The notes under the pieces are model-generated. The model saw only the letters and a list, made by a program, of their open reading frames with translations, made no database searches and was not told where the DNA came from. From positions 682,001-746,000 of the forward strand of contig RBKR01000019.1 of NCBI GenBank assembly GCA_004835665.1: a stretch of 64,000 nt of DNA, written 5' to 3'. Positions 32,476-44,683 of the stretch are shown one piece after another. The position numbers and the translations under genes were made by a program. This DNA is from Phoma sp. XZ068. Lineage: Eukaryota > Ascomycota > Dothideomycetes > Pleosporales > Didymellaceae. Numbering within the stretch: position 1 is the first letter of the stretch; each line of letters opens with the position of its first letter.

Positions 32476-34256
32476 TCATGCACCTCTACTCCTGGGGTCT
32501 TGGTTCTCGTCATCTGTCTCACCCTGTAATTTCTTTCTCCACCATCTCAGCTTCAGCCAGTCACCTGGGCCATCGCGGTTGGTGCTGCGCGTCCCCCCTC
32601 CAAAGCCCCATGTCCCGCTCCTGTGCGCGACCAGGTCTGAATCAGAGTGGTCGTCGTCGTCTGGATCAGGGTGATCGAGTAGTGCGGAGGAGCTGTCTGC
32701 GCGCTGTTTGCCCTGCGACGCACTGCGGCTTCGTTGTGAGCCTGCGCTGATGCCGTCGAACCACGAGCGTCTGCGCATCTGATCTAGCCAGGCTGATTGT
32801 GTGTTTTGCCTCTGTCGAGGGAGGGTGCCAGCTCTTGGTCTGCGATCCGACTCTACTGATCGGCGAAGGATGGGCGAGGGTAATGAGTCTCTGTCATTGA
32901 GCTCATCCCAGATCTCGCTTGTTTCCTCGGAGATGGTCATCCTCCGTCGGCCTGGTACTCTGGGGCTCGGTCGTGGGCTGCGAGTGCTGGTGTCTAGAGC
33001 CGGGCCCTTTTTTGATCGAGAGGTGACGGTGTATGAGGGCCCGGTGGGTGATCGCGCCAACAATGGCGTCCTCTCATCGATTGATTTGCGCTTCGCTTGA
33101 TCGGTCGAGCCTCCATGGAAGCCTGGTGTTGCTTCTTCGATATCCAAAGGATCGTCTGGCTCGTCGAGTGCGTGAGCATGTAAGAGACCCAGACCAGGCT
33201 CGAGAGCGGACTGTGGCATGGGTACATGTCCAGGGTGCTTGGTGGACACGGGTGACAGGGGTTCTTCCTCGTTCTCTTCCAGCCTCCAGCTCAGACACAC
33301 CACTCCTGCCAGCAGTACAACGGTGCCCAGAGCGATCAGGCCAGCGTGCAGGTTCGAGAGTCGTTCACTCTGGTGGAAGTAGATCAAGCCGTCTATGATG
33401 GCAATGATGTTGTAGATGCAGAAGACAAGCGGGTACAACACACTCGTGCTGACCAGCTTCAGTCCACAGTGCATGTAGTACAGCTGCGTCAGGGCGAAGA
33501 CGACAAGGCCTATCAAGATCATCCATGACTGCCAGCGGTCGAATTGGTTGTGGCGGTCGACGATGGTGCGTACGAGCAGCTCGACGGCGCTCTTCGCAAT
33601 GAGCAGCGAGTGGGCGGAGAGAATGCCGCTGACGCATCCGTAGAACATGCCACGAACCAGGCGCAGACGGGGGGTGGCGCGGGTGTATAGGTGCTGCAGA
33701 AGCCAATTGGCAACCAGCAGGAAGACGACTATGAGGCCGGTCATGACCATCCACACGATGAAGTGGCGGCGACCGAGCAGGGCCAGCAGCTGGTCGAGGT
33801 TGTGCGAGGGCTCGGCGATGGCGCCAAAGAGGGCGATGAGGAGGGCGCCGGCGGCGACTAGGACGGTGCCAATGAAGGAGTAGCGGGTGAAGGGCTCGTG
33901 CAGGATGATGGAGGCGCATATCGAGTTGAAGACGAGGCCCGAGGCCTGCAGGGTGGAGAGGACGGGTAGCGGCAGGGTGGTGATCTGGATGGTGCTGCCG
34001 ACGACGTTGGCGACAATGAACATGAGCATGCCCAGCTGCCAGCGGCGGCGGCGGTAAGGCGGGCGGCGGGCATGGCCGTCTTCTTTTTCCTCCTCGAGCA
34101 GGTGGGATTTGCGCTGCAGCGTCAGGCCGACGCTCTGGACGCTGGTGGACAGGAGGCCCACGATAACTCCAAGCTGTAGGTGTGAGCTGGCGCATTCACT
34201 GCATACATTCAGGGCCTACTTACCGCGACGCTGGCGCCCGGCGAGAGGTCCACCAT
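32476..34256 (-). CDS. NIPA-like (DUF803) membrane transporter of the DMT superfamily
   Basis: Two exons on the minus strand, 34256-34224 and 34173-32476, with a 50-base intron 34223-34174; 576 residues. The short first exon supplies MVDLSPGASVA, completing membrane segment 1 (ALGVIVGLLSTSVQSVGLTL). Eight or nine membrane segments follow to about residue 305, with the family block SGLVFNSICASIILHEPFTR and STSVLYPLVFCIYNIIA. NIPA proteins are proposed magnesium transporters in plasma membrane or endosomes. The last 270 residues are a hydrophilic Ser/Arg/Asp-rich tail holding RTPLL and poly-Asp runs, probably disordered and regulatory, and much longer than in animal NIPA proteins. Transport substrate is a family inference. 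The gene is divergent from V-ATPase subunit E. Confidence 0.88.
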
Positions 34257-34825
34257 GGCTGGGCTCTGCTACCTCGACCGTGGGGACATGCTGTGGGTGC
34301 GCGCGTGTGGAGTGAGTAGGGAGGTGTGTATTGAAGTATATAGCGTGCAGTGCAGTACGGCGAGGTATACAGCGCCGCCAGACGTCACGCTCAATGGTCG
34401 CGGGCACGCGCTGCTGGGGTAGGCCGGCCGAGCAGGGGTCAGCCGGGCGCGATGTCGTCGGTGGGCGGCCTGCACGACAAGCCACGTCCAGGAGGGTGCT
34501 GGAAAACGCCCCGGGCAGATGCTCGACTGGTAGGTACTGTCTTATGGCGAGCGAACAGGCAGTGTCGAGAAAAGGACACCCTCTCTGCATGCGAAACAGG
34601 CGCAATGCCATCGTCGCCGTGGTCCGCATTCAATCTGAGGCCTAGCCCCATTGAGGCTCTAGCTCGTTGCGGGTGCATCATCGTTGCTGCTCCGTGCCCG
34701 TGGGCTTGAACGTCAATCTTCCCAGCTCCATCGACGTCGTCACCCGCGCAGCCGCTGCACCACCTCACCCCCGCCCGCCGCACACCTCCCCACCGCAACT
34801 CGCCGCCGCCCACACGCCGCCCGCC
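34257..34825. promoter_or_regulatory. Bidirectional promoter between NIPA-like and V-ATPase E genes
   Basis: 569 bases separate two divergent start codons. The half nearest V-ATPase E (34740-34825) is very C-rich (CCGCCGCCCACACGCCGCC), a probable leader. A GTATATAGCG element near 34337 could serve the minus-strand gene. Shared control is possible but unproven. Confidence 0.5.
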
Positions 34826-35661
34826 ATGTCGCAAGTACACGCTCTCTCCGACGACCAGGTAGGCAGCCCTCCGGCGCCCAGCCCGCCCGCAGCCCTGCAC
34901 AGCTCCCCGCCAGCCTACGTCAACCGCCCCAGCTAACCTCTCCCCCCATGGCAGGTCGCCGGCGAGCTCAAGAAGATGACGGCCTTCATCCGCCAGGAGG
35001 CCATGGAGAAGGCCAACGAGATTCGCCTCAAGGCCGACGAGGAGTTCGCAATCGAAAAGTCCAAGCTCGTGCGCCAAGAGACGTCCGCCATCGACTCGTC
35101 CTACGAGAAGAAGTTCAAGCAGGCCAGCATGTCCCAGCAGATCACACGCTCCACCGTCTCCAACAAGAGCAGGTTACGCATCCTGTCTGCCCGCCAGGAG
35201 CTGCTCGACCGCCTGTTTGAGGACGCCGGGAAGAAGCTGGGCGACGTGTCCAAGGACAAGAAGAAGTACCAGAGCGTCTTGAAGAACCTGATCCTGGAGG
35301 GCGCATACGCTCTGAACGAAGACAAGCTGCAGGTCAAGGTCAGGAAAGCAGACGCCGACGTTGCCAAGCAGGCCATCGACGAGGCACAGAAGGAGTACAA
35401 GACCAAGGCCAACAAGGACGTTGCCATCACAATTGACGAGTCCGACCCGCTGCCGTCCGAGTCGTATGTCTGGCACTCTTGACTATCGCATATATACTAA
35501 CTATCCGCAGATCTGGCGGCGCAATCATCGTCGGTACCGCCGGCCGCATCGACATCAACAACACCCTCGAGGAGCGCCTGAGGCTGCTCGAGACCGACGC
35601 CCTGCCCTCCATCAGGGTCACACTCTTTGGCGAGAACGAGAACAGGAAGTTCCACGACTAA
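34826..35661 (+). CDS. VMA4: V-type proton ATPase subunit E
   Basis: Three exons, 34826-34858, 34955-35463 and 35511-35661; 230 residues, the family length. The product is the peripheral stalk subunit E, pairing with subunit G to hold the V1 head against rotation during vacuolar acidification. Recognised segments: SDDQVAGELKKMTAFIRQEA, ANEIRLKADEEFAIEKSKLV, the long N-terminal helix, ILSARQELLDRLFEDA in the middle, and the C-terminal head SGGAIIVGTAGRIDINNTLE with ERLRLLETDALPSIRVTLFG. The 96-base first intron follows codon 11, a position common in fungal VMA4 genes. Identification is secure. No signal peptide or membrane segment is present, as expected for a cytosolic V1 subunit. Confidence 0.96.
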
Positions 35662-38600
35662 GCGGCAATGGAATTGCAGTACACACCACATCACATCACA
35701 ACACGAGGACAGGCTGGACACGAGCGACGATCAGCGTGAGCGCACATGGCCTTCTGAGATCCTCGTATTGGGGAGGAAGACCGATTCTGATTAGAAGAGC
35801 TTGTAGATTACTGGAAGATTTAGCGGCTTTGCTGTGCAAACTATCATACACTGATCCCTTCACCATTTAATATGACGTCAGGTGAGAATCGCTCATAGAA
35901 GCTGACATGTCGATTTACGAAATACGTAGTCTGCATGTTTCCTGGCTGACCAGCTCTTGATGAATTGCTCCTTCGTTTAGAGGCTGCAAGTATGCGAAGT
36001 TGCCAAGCGTACGTTTGTGCGTGAGTGAGTGCATTCGTGAGTGAGTGAGTGAGTGAGTGATCGATCTCAGAAAAGACATGTTCAGTCCTGCAGGTAGGCT
36101 TGACTTCACCAGACAGCAGTTTACTCTCAACTACCACACATACATAGACGCCAGACATGCTCGTTTCCAAAATAGCAGGCCGACATTATAGGTACAGAGT
36201 AGTACTTGCGACAATCCAGTCATCACTTGGACGCTCAGCCGTGGCCTTTCAAGACAGCAACAATGTCTTGTTAGGCAGGAAGGGGCGATGCATAGCTTTG
36301 ACTAGTGACATCGAAAGGTCAATAGTTACCTCAAACATATTCGCATGTCCTTGCCGTTCAGGGTACCAGTCTCTGCTCTGCTTGTGTGCTCCGAGCGACC
36401 AACACCAGTCAATCCTTGAGGTCTTGTGCGGCTCGTGGTATGATTGCGACTATTAGGCGACTAAGGTTTGGGTTGTCGTGCTGTGCAAAGGTGCGATGTG
36501 GTAGTACCGGTCGATGTCAGGTCGTTCATGAGGACGTATGTCGTACGTTTGGACGGCAGTTGCGACGCTGTCCACTTTCCACTGCACGGTGTTGACCTTG
36601 TTGTTAATTCATTTGATGTCAGCGCCAGAGACAATGGCAATGACGATTGCGACTTCTACTATCAACAACACAAGCCCCATAGCTCAGCTGTCAACCTCGC
36701 CACCATCCACGCTCGTGTACGGCATCGCGGTCGCTATCTTGACAATTTCGATCAAATAAGACTTTTGAGCGTTCGCACAAATACCCACGTGGCAAGGCTC
36801 GCGCTGTTTGGATGCGATTTACAGTCTGTCCACAGCACCGGAACGGGAGGTGTTGGCAATGTACCCAGATACAGGACACCGACAACCCCGGTAGGCCATC
36901 TTATGGTCGCTCTGCACTCGCGTGCGATACTTCTAGCTGTCAGTTTAGATGCTCGACGAGAGCACACGAGAGCATACACAGACAAAGCCTGTCCTTCTAC
37001 GGTGCGAATGTCGAAAAATGCGTGTCATTATGTGTATGACGTTTTCGCGAGGGAGAAATACCTGAGTAGTTGGGCTCAGTTGTCAAGGACCGGCGCAAAA
37101 CCTGCTCCACTGAGGCCCGCCTTCTCGCTCGGCCTCGTCAATTGCGAGACTGTCAAAGTCTGACCATAATGTGGAGTGCCTCTACTCCCGGGTCCCGCGT
37201 AGACAAACATCCGCAGCCGTCCGGGTACTTTTCCGAAAGATGTTTCGTCCGGTGAATATATGACTTCGATAGCCTCTTGTCAATTCTTGTCACTGTTTCG
37301 ATCCTTTCGACTCTCGCGTTTCGTACATGTACCATATCGACCAATATTCGACGCCTTGCCTTCGATCGTGTCGCGAGATATGTCACACCCGTAAACAGCA
37401 ATGCTCGGCAGCAGGACGCGAGTTCGCCCGGAGACCTGGTCAGCCGTCGACCGTTACAAATGCCCACAGGCAATCTACCCCATGGGGACGCACGTGCGTT
37501 GCTGTCGCTGAACCGTCCGTGTGGTTGACGGTTTGTTGAAGGATAGCACTTCTCGTCCAACATGGCAGCCCCACAGACAATCATGGTGTTATCATTTCCC
37601 CTTCCGACTCTTTTTCGACACACGTGAACATCAACGACTGCGCCGCGAGCAATTCTACCGAATATACGCCTGAGAATGCACTACCCGACCACTACTGGGC
37701 AGCTACCGTCATTGTGGAGGCGCGCATTCCAATTGTGCAGCTCCCCAGCTGTTTGGGGATTGCGCCCAGACAGAACAACTCCGTGGACTTGACCTCGAGA
37801 CCAGGTATATTTGCCGTAGTTTGTCAGTATGTTCCGAAACCCCCCGTGGGGCAGGCGCTTGGTTTTGCATTCCGCTGATGGCCAAGAGCGAAATTGGACT
37901 TGGCGGAGCTGTGATAGGCTGCGCAGCGGTGAAAGACCCTGGCCTTATGCGCTCTCAACAATGGACTCGAGACGAAGCTCGCACGCTAGAAAGTTCTAAC
38001 CCAGCTCTGGTTTAAGCCGCACGAGGGTTGCACGCTTCAATGCAGCGCCATGCCCGCATGCAGCACGCTCGGACGCTCCCCCGCAATGAAGCCCCATCGA
38101 AATCTTGGGGGAGTCTGGGCCTTCCTTGGCCTTAGCGCGAAATGCATTGCTTCTGTACCAGCTGCTGCAGGAAACACCACGACCTCATGCCGTCCCAAGA
38201 CACTTGTGGCTTGCCATGGCCGAACAAATGTCTCTTCAGTGGCGACAAGAGAGCAAAGCGTCAGGCTGGTTTCTGGGCTCGTCACCGGACATGGAGCGAG
38301 TAATGCATCTGCCGGTGAGTGTGTCTGAAAATACGTTCTCTTACTGTCTGGTGGGGTGGTGAACGTCTTGGTAGGCGGCGCTCCTTCCCAGGGAAGTAAC
38401 CCGTTGGTCATCCGCTATTTCACCGTTTGGCCGGATAGGTGCTCGCAGCGCGCTTGGAAGTCGCAGAACCGAAGCGCAACAACATGGCGAACCGAGAGTC
38501 GAGGTGAAAGAAGATAGTCGGAGATTCGTCACTGGCACCAAGGCGCGTGGAGTTCGTATCATGGCAACTACCGGAGCTCGTGAGCGTGCAGTGTATCGGT

Positions 38601-39132
38601 GGTAGCAAAAGAGGTTAAGCCCCAACATCGGACCAACGCTATGGAGAACCAGTAAACAACATGAGCTACTGGGGGCGGAGAGCTAGTGGTGCCCAGAAAT
38701 CCTCTGAGTGGACCACACCTCCGATCCAAACGCCTCTGAGAACATTCCGCGTGCTGGCCTGAGGCTGAGTCGGGCAAAGTTGCCATCGGAGCCTCCGCTG
38801 AATCCTAGTTCCATGTCCTTGAGGCCTCATATTCCAAGGCGGCCGGGAGAAGCGTGCACAAGTGTCTTGGTATGCGTTGAAACGAGATCCCAGGCTTAGT
38901 CGAGATTCTTCGGGCTGTCGCCAACCCGATGTGGGAACTGATGCTATCTCACATGGCGCGATGAGCGTTGGTGTTGTATAAAGATCTACTCCGCATCCCC
39001 AGGTTTTACTTCCCCAGGTCATCAGTGAACTCTGACGATTGACTGGTCTTCTCCACATCTCCATACCGTCGTGAGACCTCGAAATTCGAGATTGATATAC
39101 TTCTCTTATCTTCCTCCTAGACCTCAGTCACC
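35662..39132. other. 3.5 kb gene-poor region upstream of the MFS gene
   Basis: No gene could be supported. A GTGA microsatellite lies at 36037-36060. An open frame of 231 codons at 36468-37163 lacks family resemblance and competes with overlapping frames. At the right end TATAAAG (38977-38983) precedes the MFS start by about 150 bases, with TATC/GATA-type motifs near 38942-38962; GATA factors control many permeases of this kind, but sites this short occur by chance. Confidence 0.45.
36037..36060. repeat. (GTGA)6 microsatellite
   Basis: Six perfect tandem copies of GTGA, with a further two and a half copies just upstream at 36021-36030. It lies in non-coding DNA and is a potential length-polymorphic marker. 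Confidence 0.9.
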
Positions 39133-40749
39133 ATGTTTTCCTCTGAGAAGAAGGACAACGAGGTTGTCATGCTCGAGCAGCAAAGAACCAATGACGAATA
39201 CCCTGAGAAGTCCGTCCCTGCAATCGCAAAGGTCGATTACTCTGGTGCCTACGAGGTTTGTCCACATCTCTGATCGTGTCCATGAACAGCCACTGACTCC
39301 ACTAGAAAACCGACCCCAGGGAAATCGCCCTTGTGAAGAAGCTCGACAGATGGATCATGCCCATGTTGTGGTCCATGTACTGGCTCAACTACCTTGACCG
39401 CAACGCCATCGCTCTCGCTCGTCTCGACGATCTCGAGGAGGACCTCAACCTCAGCAGCACAGAGTACCAGACCTGCGTGTCCATCCTCTTTGTCGGTTAC
39501 CTTCTGGGTCAGATCCCCTCGAACATGTTCCTCAACCGAACACGTCCTTCTCGCTACATGGGTTGCTGTATGATGCTTTGGGCTGTCGTCTCCGCCCTCA
39601 CTGCTCTGGCAAAGGACTTCAAGGGCCTCCTCCTGACCCGCTTCTTCTTGGGTGTTACAGAGGCTCCTTACTACCCCGGTGCCGTCTACCTGCTCTCCAT
39701 GTTCTACAACCGTAAGGAGGTTGCTACCCGCATCGCTATCCTCTACACCGGTAACATTCTCGCCACCGCTTTCGCTGGCTTGATCGCAGCTGGTATTTTC
39801 CACGGTCTTGGTGATGTTGCCGGCATCAGTGGCTGGCAGTGGCTCTTCATCCTTCAGGGTATTGTCACTTTCCTGATCGCCATCGTTGGATACTTCATCC
39901 TCCCCGACTTCCCCCACAACACCTGGTGGCTCACACAGGCTGAGCGCGACCTTGCTGTCTCTCGCATGGCTATTGATACCGTCGGAAAGAGCGAGGACAC
40001 CACTGTCTGGACTGGTTTCCGCCAGGCCGCTAAGGACCCCATGGTCTGGATCTTCGCCATCATGGCCCACCTGCAGTAAGTCCCCATCGCCACATAACAT
40101 AGGCATACATGTATACTGACAGATTTTAGTCTTGCCGCCAACGGCTTCAAGAACTTCTTCCCCACTGTTGTTCAAACTCTTGGGTTCAGCAAGACAGTCA
40201 CCCTTGTCCTCACTTGCCCTCCCTACCTCATTGCCGGCGCTGTCACCATTGCTGTCTCATGGTCTTCCGGAAAGTTCAACGAGCGCACATGGCACATTAC
40301 CATCTCCAAGATCGTTGCCACCATCGGGTTCCTCGTTGCATGCGCGCCCCTCGGTGTCGCAGGCCGATACGTTGCCATGGTCATCTTTACCATCGGAACA
40401 TACGGTGTCAACTCCCTCATCCTGGGTTGGTGCGGATCCACCTGCGGTCAGACTCCTGAGAAGAAGGCTGTCGCCATTGGGTAAGTCTTGAACATGATCC
40501 GATAGCATGATGAGAATATACTAACAACGCCACAGTATCGTCACAACCATCATGAACGCCTCCTTCATCTGGACCCCCTACTTGTGGCCCAAGTCCGACG
40601 CACCCCGCTACGTTATTGCGCTCTCATCATCTGCTGCCTTCTCCATTGGCACATTCGCCATGGCCTGGGTCGCGAAGATTGTATTCATGCGCCGCAACAA
40701 GAAGCTCCGCGAGACAGACGGCGAGGTCCAGACCTTCTTCGTCTACTAA
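39133..40749 (+). CDS. MFS transporter of the allantoate/anion:cation symporter (Dal5) family
   Basis: Four exons, 39133-39255, 39306-40075, 40130-40480 and 40536-40749; 485 residues. After a hydrophilic start, the family signature IMPMLWSMYWLNYLDRNAIA begins membrane segment 1. Then come NLSSTEYQTCVSILFVGYLL, QIPSNMFLNRTRPSRYMGCC, and LLLTRFFLGVTEAPYYPGAV, the ACS-family block. About twelve membrane segments are expected; the mid-protein hydrophilic loop contains PDFPHNTWWLTQAERDLA. The last exon gives SFIWTPYLWPKSDAPRY and a charged cytosolic tail. Relatives carry allantoate, nicotinate, biotin precursors, pantothenate or similar carboxylates. The actual substrate cannot be read from the sequence. 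A decayed copy of its 3' end lies 2 kb downstream. Codons are mostly C-ending throughout, unlike the relic. Confidence 0.94.
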
Positions 40750-42719
40750 ACGCTTGCGTGTTTCGATGCACTGTGCGCGCGGCTCCTTCTAGTGTTTTAT
40801 GACAGTGGGTGGAATCGGGCGTGATTTTTTATGAATTATGAGAAAGACTATGAGGTGGCAATAGAACGCTGTGTCTTCCATAGAACGCGTCAGCTTACAG
40901 AGCATTGTTAATATGATATCTGTTATATGCAAACACTGTGCCATCTTTTCGGTGATCGTGCGTTTTACTGCTCTTCTGCTAACAAGCCACGCTCGAAGAT
41001 ACAAGAGGCAATCAAGGTTACTTCTGCATTTGATGTCATTCCTTCTCGACACCGAGGAGTACAAATGCTCTCGTCGCATTCTTAATTTCTGGCATTGAGT
41101 GTTCTTGCTCACTGGCGCTCACAGCTACGCTTGCGCTACAATGACAATGAACGTCTGGTTACGCCTGTCGCGATGCCAATGTTGCTTGTCGCTGCTTCCA
41201 TCTGACTTCGCACCGGCATCGACATCGCCAACGCTCAGCCCCTCACATCCCTCTCGAGCGTCATCCTCCCACACCCCTAACATTCATGTTACAAGCACTT
41301 CCATCAGCCCAGCACGACATACAACACATCGTCGATCAGCACCCGAAACTCTCGCAGATGCACCATCACCAACTCTGACCCCAAGCGTCAGTGGCGTGAT
41401 CAGCACGAGGCCGAAACATGGTTCACAAACGCATCTGCAACCTAAGCCTCCACAAACTGAGCCCGCCAGGAATGTGGCTTCTGGGCAAAACTTGGGGTAG
41501 CTTAGTGTTTTCCCGGCCGGAGGCGTCGAACTAGGAAATACGCTAGAAAACACATGGAAGACTGCGGGGAAGCTGACCACAAGCGGGTGGCGGACACGGG
41601 CCAATGAGAGACCGGAAATGAGCTATGGCATTCACTTCTGGACCAAGCTTGCACTACGCTAGAAGGCTGATAAATGGCGCTAGCACATACGTATCGAAGG
41701 TCATGAGCGCCGTTGAAGCCTGAGTAGGTCCGATCCTCAGGCTTGAGGTCAGTACAAGGGTGAGCGAAGCTCCGACTTCCACGTGTGGCCGTAAAGGAAC
41801 TTGCTAATGCAAGCTCGCGTGTAAACCTCGCTTCAGCTTGCACATCGGATGCTGTGCTCACGGCCTCATCATTTGATGGTTAGTTATTCTCACCATGACA
41901 GACCAACCCTATTTGTCAAACCAGAGAACAGTAATCCTTACGAAGCGCCTTTTCAAGCACCGATGCCCAGGACCACTTGCATACACGAGCGAACTCATCT
42001 CCGACCATGCGCTATCTTGCGGCTAGCATGAACCATGAAGTATACAGCCACTTTCGTGCCTCCGACATCCAGACCTCCGATGTTCAAGCCTTAGCGAGCT
42101 TTGGTGATGATGTGGATGGCTGGACCTCCGATCACATGGCCGCGACGTGTAAGCCAAGTCTCCGAGCATGTCGGTGAAGTGCCGCGAGTCCAGCTCCAAT
42201 CGCACTGGGTTATTTATGTCCCTACGATTCCTCACATTCATTTTTTTTTTCTGGCATTTGCGGAATTCTGATGCTTTGGTATTATTCCTTGCTCAATCTT
42301 TTTCCCGGATTCCCTTTATCTACGCTGCCACCTCACAGTCCTCCTGCTAGAGCTCGCCAATGAGTTCTTCTATGTCTTTCTCTGCGTGTACAGCTTTCTT
42401 CCACCTTTTCCATTCGCGATACACAAGCGTCTCGACGGCCCGGAACGATACTGTAGCGCACTATTGCTCCAAGCTCCCGCTTAGATGACCGTAATAAAAC
42501 TAGGTATAACCAGTGAGGGATACCAGTCCTCAAGAATAGAAAGTACGGTTGCACCACTGGAAAAATGAAGTCTCATCGTCATGGCTCACTTTTTGACAAC
42601 CAAACATGGGTTCAGAAATCATCGTAAAAGCATCTAGCAAGTCAAAGTAGAAATAGTGTAAGAGAGCTGCTTTGTTGAGTTCCTGGTGGTAACCTAGTTT
42701 CTATTTTGGGCAACATAAG
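40750..42719. other. Gene-poor spacer between MFS gene and its relic
   Basis: About 2 kb without a supportable gene. A plus-strand frame at 41099-41500 is Ser/Pro/Thr-rich but looks compositional. A run of ten T occurs near 42240. The part beyond 42200 is AT-richer than the neighbouring genes. Confidence 0.4.
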
Positions 42720-42890
42720 TTCCAAACTCCTTATATATCTGGTATAAGTGCAAATGGGCCCCGCTACATTATCGCGCTCAGGTCTTCTTCTGCTCCTGTT
42801 TTCTTAACTTAGGTTGCTAAAATCATGTTGATGAGAAACAACAAGGCTTTGCGAGAGGCGAATGGTGAAGAACAGATGTTCTATTGTTGA
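42720..42890 (+). pseudogene. Decayed 3' end of a Dal5-type MFS transporter gene
   Basis: One frame of 57 codons matches the last exon of the intact MFS gene at 40565-40749. The relic reads GPRYIIALRSSSA, a TAG stop, then VAKIMLMRNNKALREANGEE and QMFYC before TGA. The intact gene reads APRYVIALSSSAA, later WVAKIVFMRRNKKLRETDGE and VQTFFVY. The internal TAG stands exactly where the intact gene has TGG, a G-to-A change, and about four codons are missing just before it. DNA identity is only moderate and third positions have drifted to A/T, so the duplication is old or the copy came from a paralogue. I see no convincing earlier exons upstream, so the 5' part is lost or too degraded to recognise. 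Confidence 0.8.
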
Positions 42891-44683
42891 GTCGTAGGGT
42901 AAGACATTATGCCTTGCACTGTCTGCTGGACATATCATGAGAAGGAGGTATGTCCCAGGCTTCGACCGATGTCAAGAGGCAATTCTCCTTCTATGGTCCA
43001 GCGCCCTCGCATACCTAGCCTCTATCACTATCGAAAATCCTTCGTTTCGTGGTCCCAGATATATCGCGTGCTTCCATAACCAGCAGTCTTCTATCACAGG
43101 TTCTTGACTATCGTTATGCTGCTGCAGATTTGTATTGTGGCCTGCTTTGGAAGTTTGTCTTGCCTTGGTGTACTAAAGGCAAACCTTCGCCGGTCAGGGA
43201 CCTCGGGAAGGGCATTGAGTGCCACTTTCGTGAACGAGTTGTTGGATATCTGTACATTGGCCCAGCGATTGTTATCCCTTCTAATTTCCAATTGGACACC
43301 GGTATTTTATGTCCCACTTTGTACCGCATCTTGAGAGCCAAATGTGAGGTAGGGATAGCAAAAGTACGAATCATTGAGTAGACCGTCTCATTTAAAGTTG
43401 TAGCGCATGCTACGGAAATTGACACGAGGACATGCTTCGAAAAGAGACACGAGTTCTAGGGGTGTACGAACCTCAGAGAACAAGCTTTATTTGCGAACCT
43501 CGTCCGGGAAAGTATTTACATCAGGGTACATAGCTCAATCTTTCAATAGACGACAAGACTCAGGAGCAACCGTAGGTGCATATTCCTCAATATGGCAACC
43601 GGTATGGACGTCCAAATGGTCACAAATGACATTGAACAGGTCGCGAGCCGCGATTGGTTTCGTTCCCCCCTTTTGTGCTAGGATTGCTTTTAAGCAATTC
43701 GAATATGAATAGGCATATATAGACTACAGACCAGGGAGCAATCAGTTGAACATGGTTTTTCGGTGGACGTACTTCATTCTTAACGTAGATTCTTGATGCG
43801 CTGATCGTGCGACGCCACTTCTACGGAGCGGATAAATACTTCTCAAGGTATTACCTTTGCTACCAGAACACTTGCTTCTCTTAATTACAAAGCCCAATTG
43901 AAATCAATCCCGGCTAAATCAATGGCATCTTGGAACACTCATCCCGTGTTCTTGGGCAGCTTAACAAGGGGTCGAAAACCGGCGAGTGAGATATTGAGAT
44001 CAGTAGCATTCTACACACCAGTGGAACTGACTGAAAGGTTTCGCCAAGATTTGCGCCAGATATTGATGTTGGGGGCTCCGGGCCAGGGAGCGAGCTGGGC
44101 GCCGAAAAAGGCCGGCCTGAGAGAGCGAGCCAAATTGAGTATAACGTAGCTGGCTCCTTCGCATCAACTGTGAATGTTGGTGACCGTGAGATGTCCTTTT
44201 CGTATACCCTAGTCTTCACCGAGCTTTCTTCGTGGCTGAACAGAGACTAGCCTCGCACATGACTGCGTACAATCAAAAAGCAGTCCATCCCTGGCGTGAG
44301 ATTTAGTATATGATGACTGTAGCCTCACTGTGACTCGTCAGGCTGGCCTGCCATCCTGAATACGCTTACCGCTTGGATATGACGGCAGGGTCTATTAGGG
44401 TGCAACCTGGATTGACTTAAGGTGAACTTCAAGAAATATGTTACTCGAGACTTATTTGGGGTAGGTGGATATGCAATTGGGTGTCTTTAGGGTAAGGCCT
44501 CTGGCGAACTACATTGGACAGTGATAGGTGCGCTGGGCTAGCGAGCTATTGGACTGATTGACTGATTGACTGATTGTTTGATCAAATGACTGCCCGATTG
44601 ATTGTAATAAACGTTGTGAGTGGTTGTAGCCCAACTCGAGTCGCCTATGGGGCGTATTCATGAGCTAAGCTATCTCTTCTAGG
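42891..44683. other. AT-richer gene-poor region
   Basis: No gene could be supported. A plus-strand frame at 43898-44149 has a protein-like charged composition but no ATG near its beginning and no family match. An octamer repeat ACTGATTG x3 lies at 44553-44576. The region may hold further decayed sequence. Confidence 0.4.
44553..44576. repeat. (ACTGATTG)3 short tandem repeat
   Basis: Three perfect copies of an eight-base unit, followed by imperfect continuation (GTTTGATC, GATTGATTG). It sits about 100 bases upstream of a decayed coding frame. Confidence 0.85.

Noticed and set aside
36468..37163. 231-codon plus-strand open frame between V-ATPase E and the MFS gene
   Set aside because: No family resemblance, mixed amino-acid character and overlapping frames of similar quality on both strands; a frame this long can occur by chance in 50% GC DNA.
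41099..41500. 133-codon Ser/Thr/Pro-rich frame after the MFS gene
   Set aside because: Composition follows local CA/CT-rich sequence; no signal peptide or domain can be seen.
43898..44149. Charged 83-codon plus-strand frame
   Set aside because: Opens at TTG, and no homologous pattern or splice context supports it; might be another relic but evidence is insufficient.
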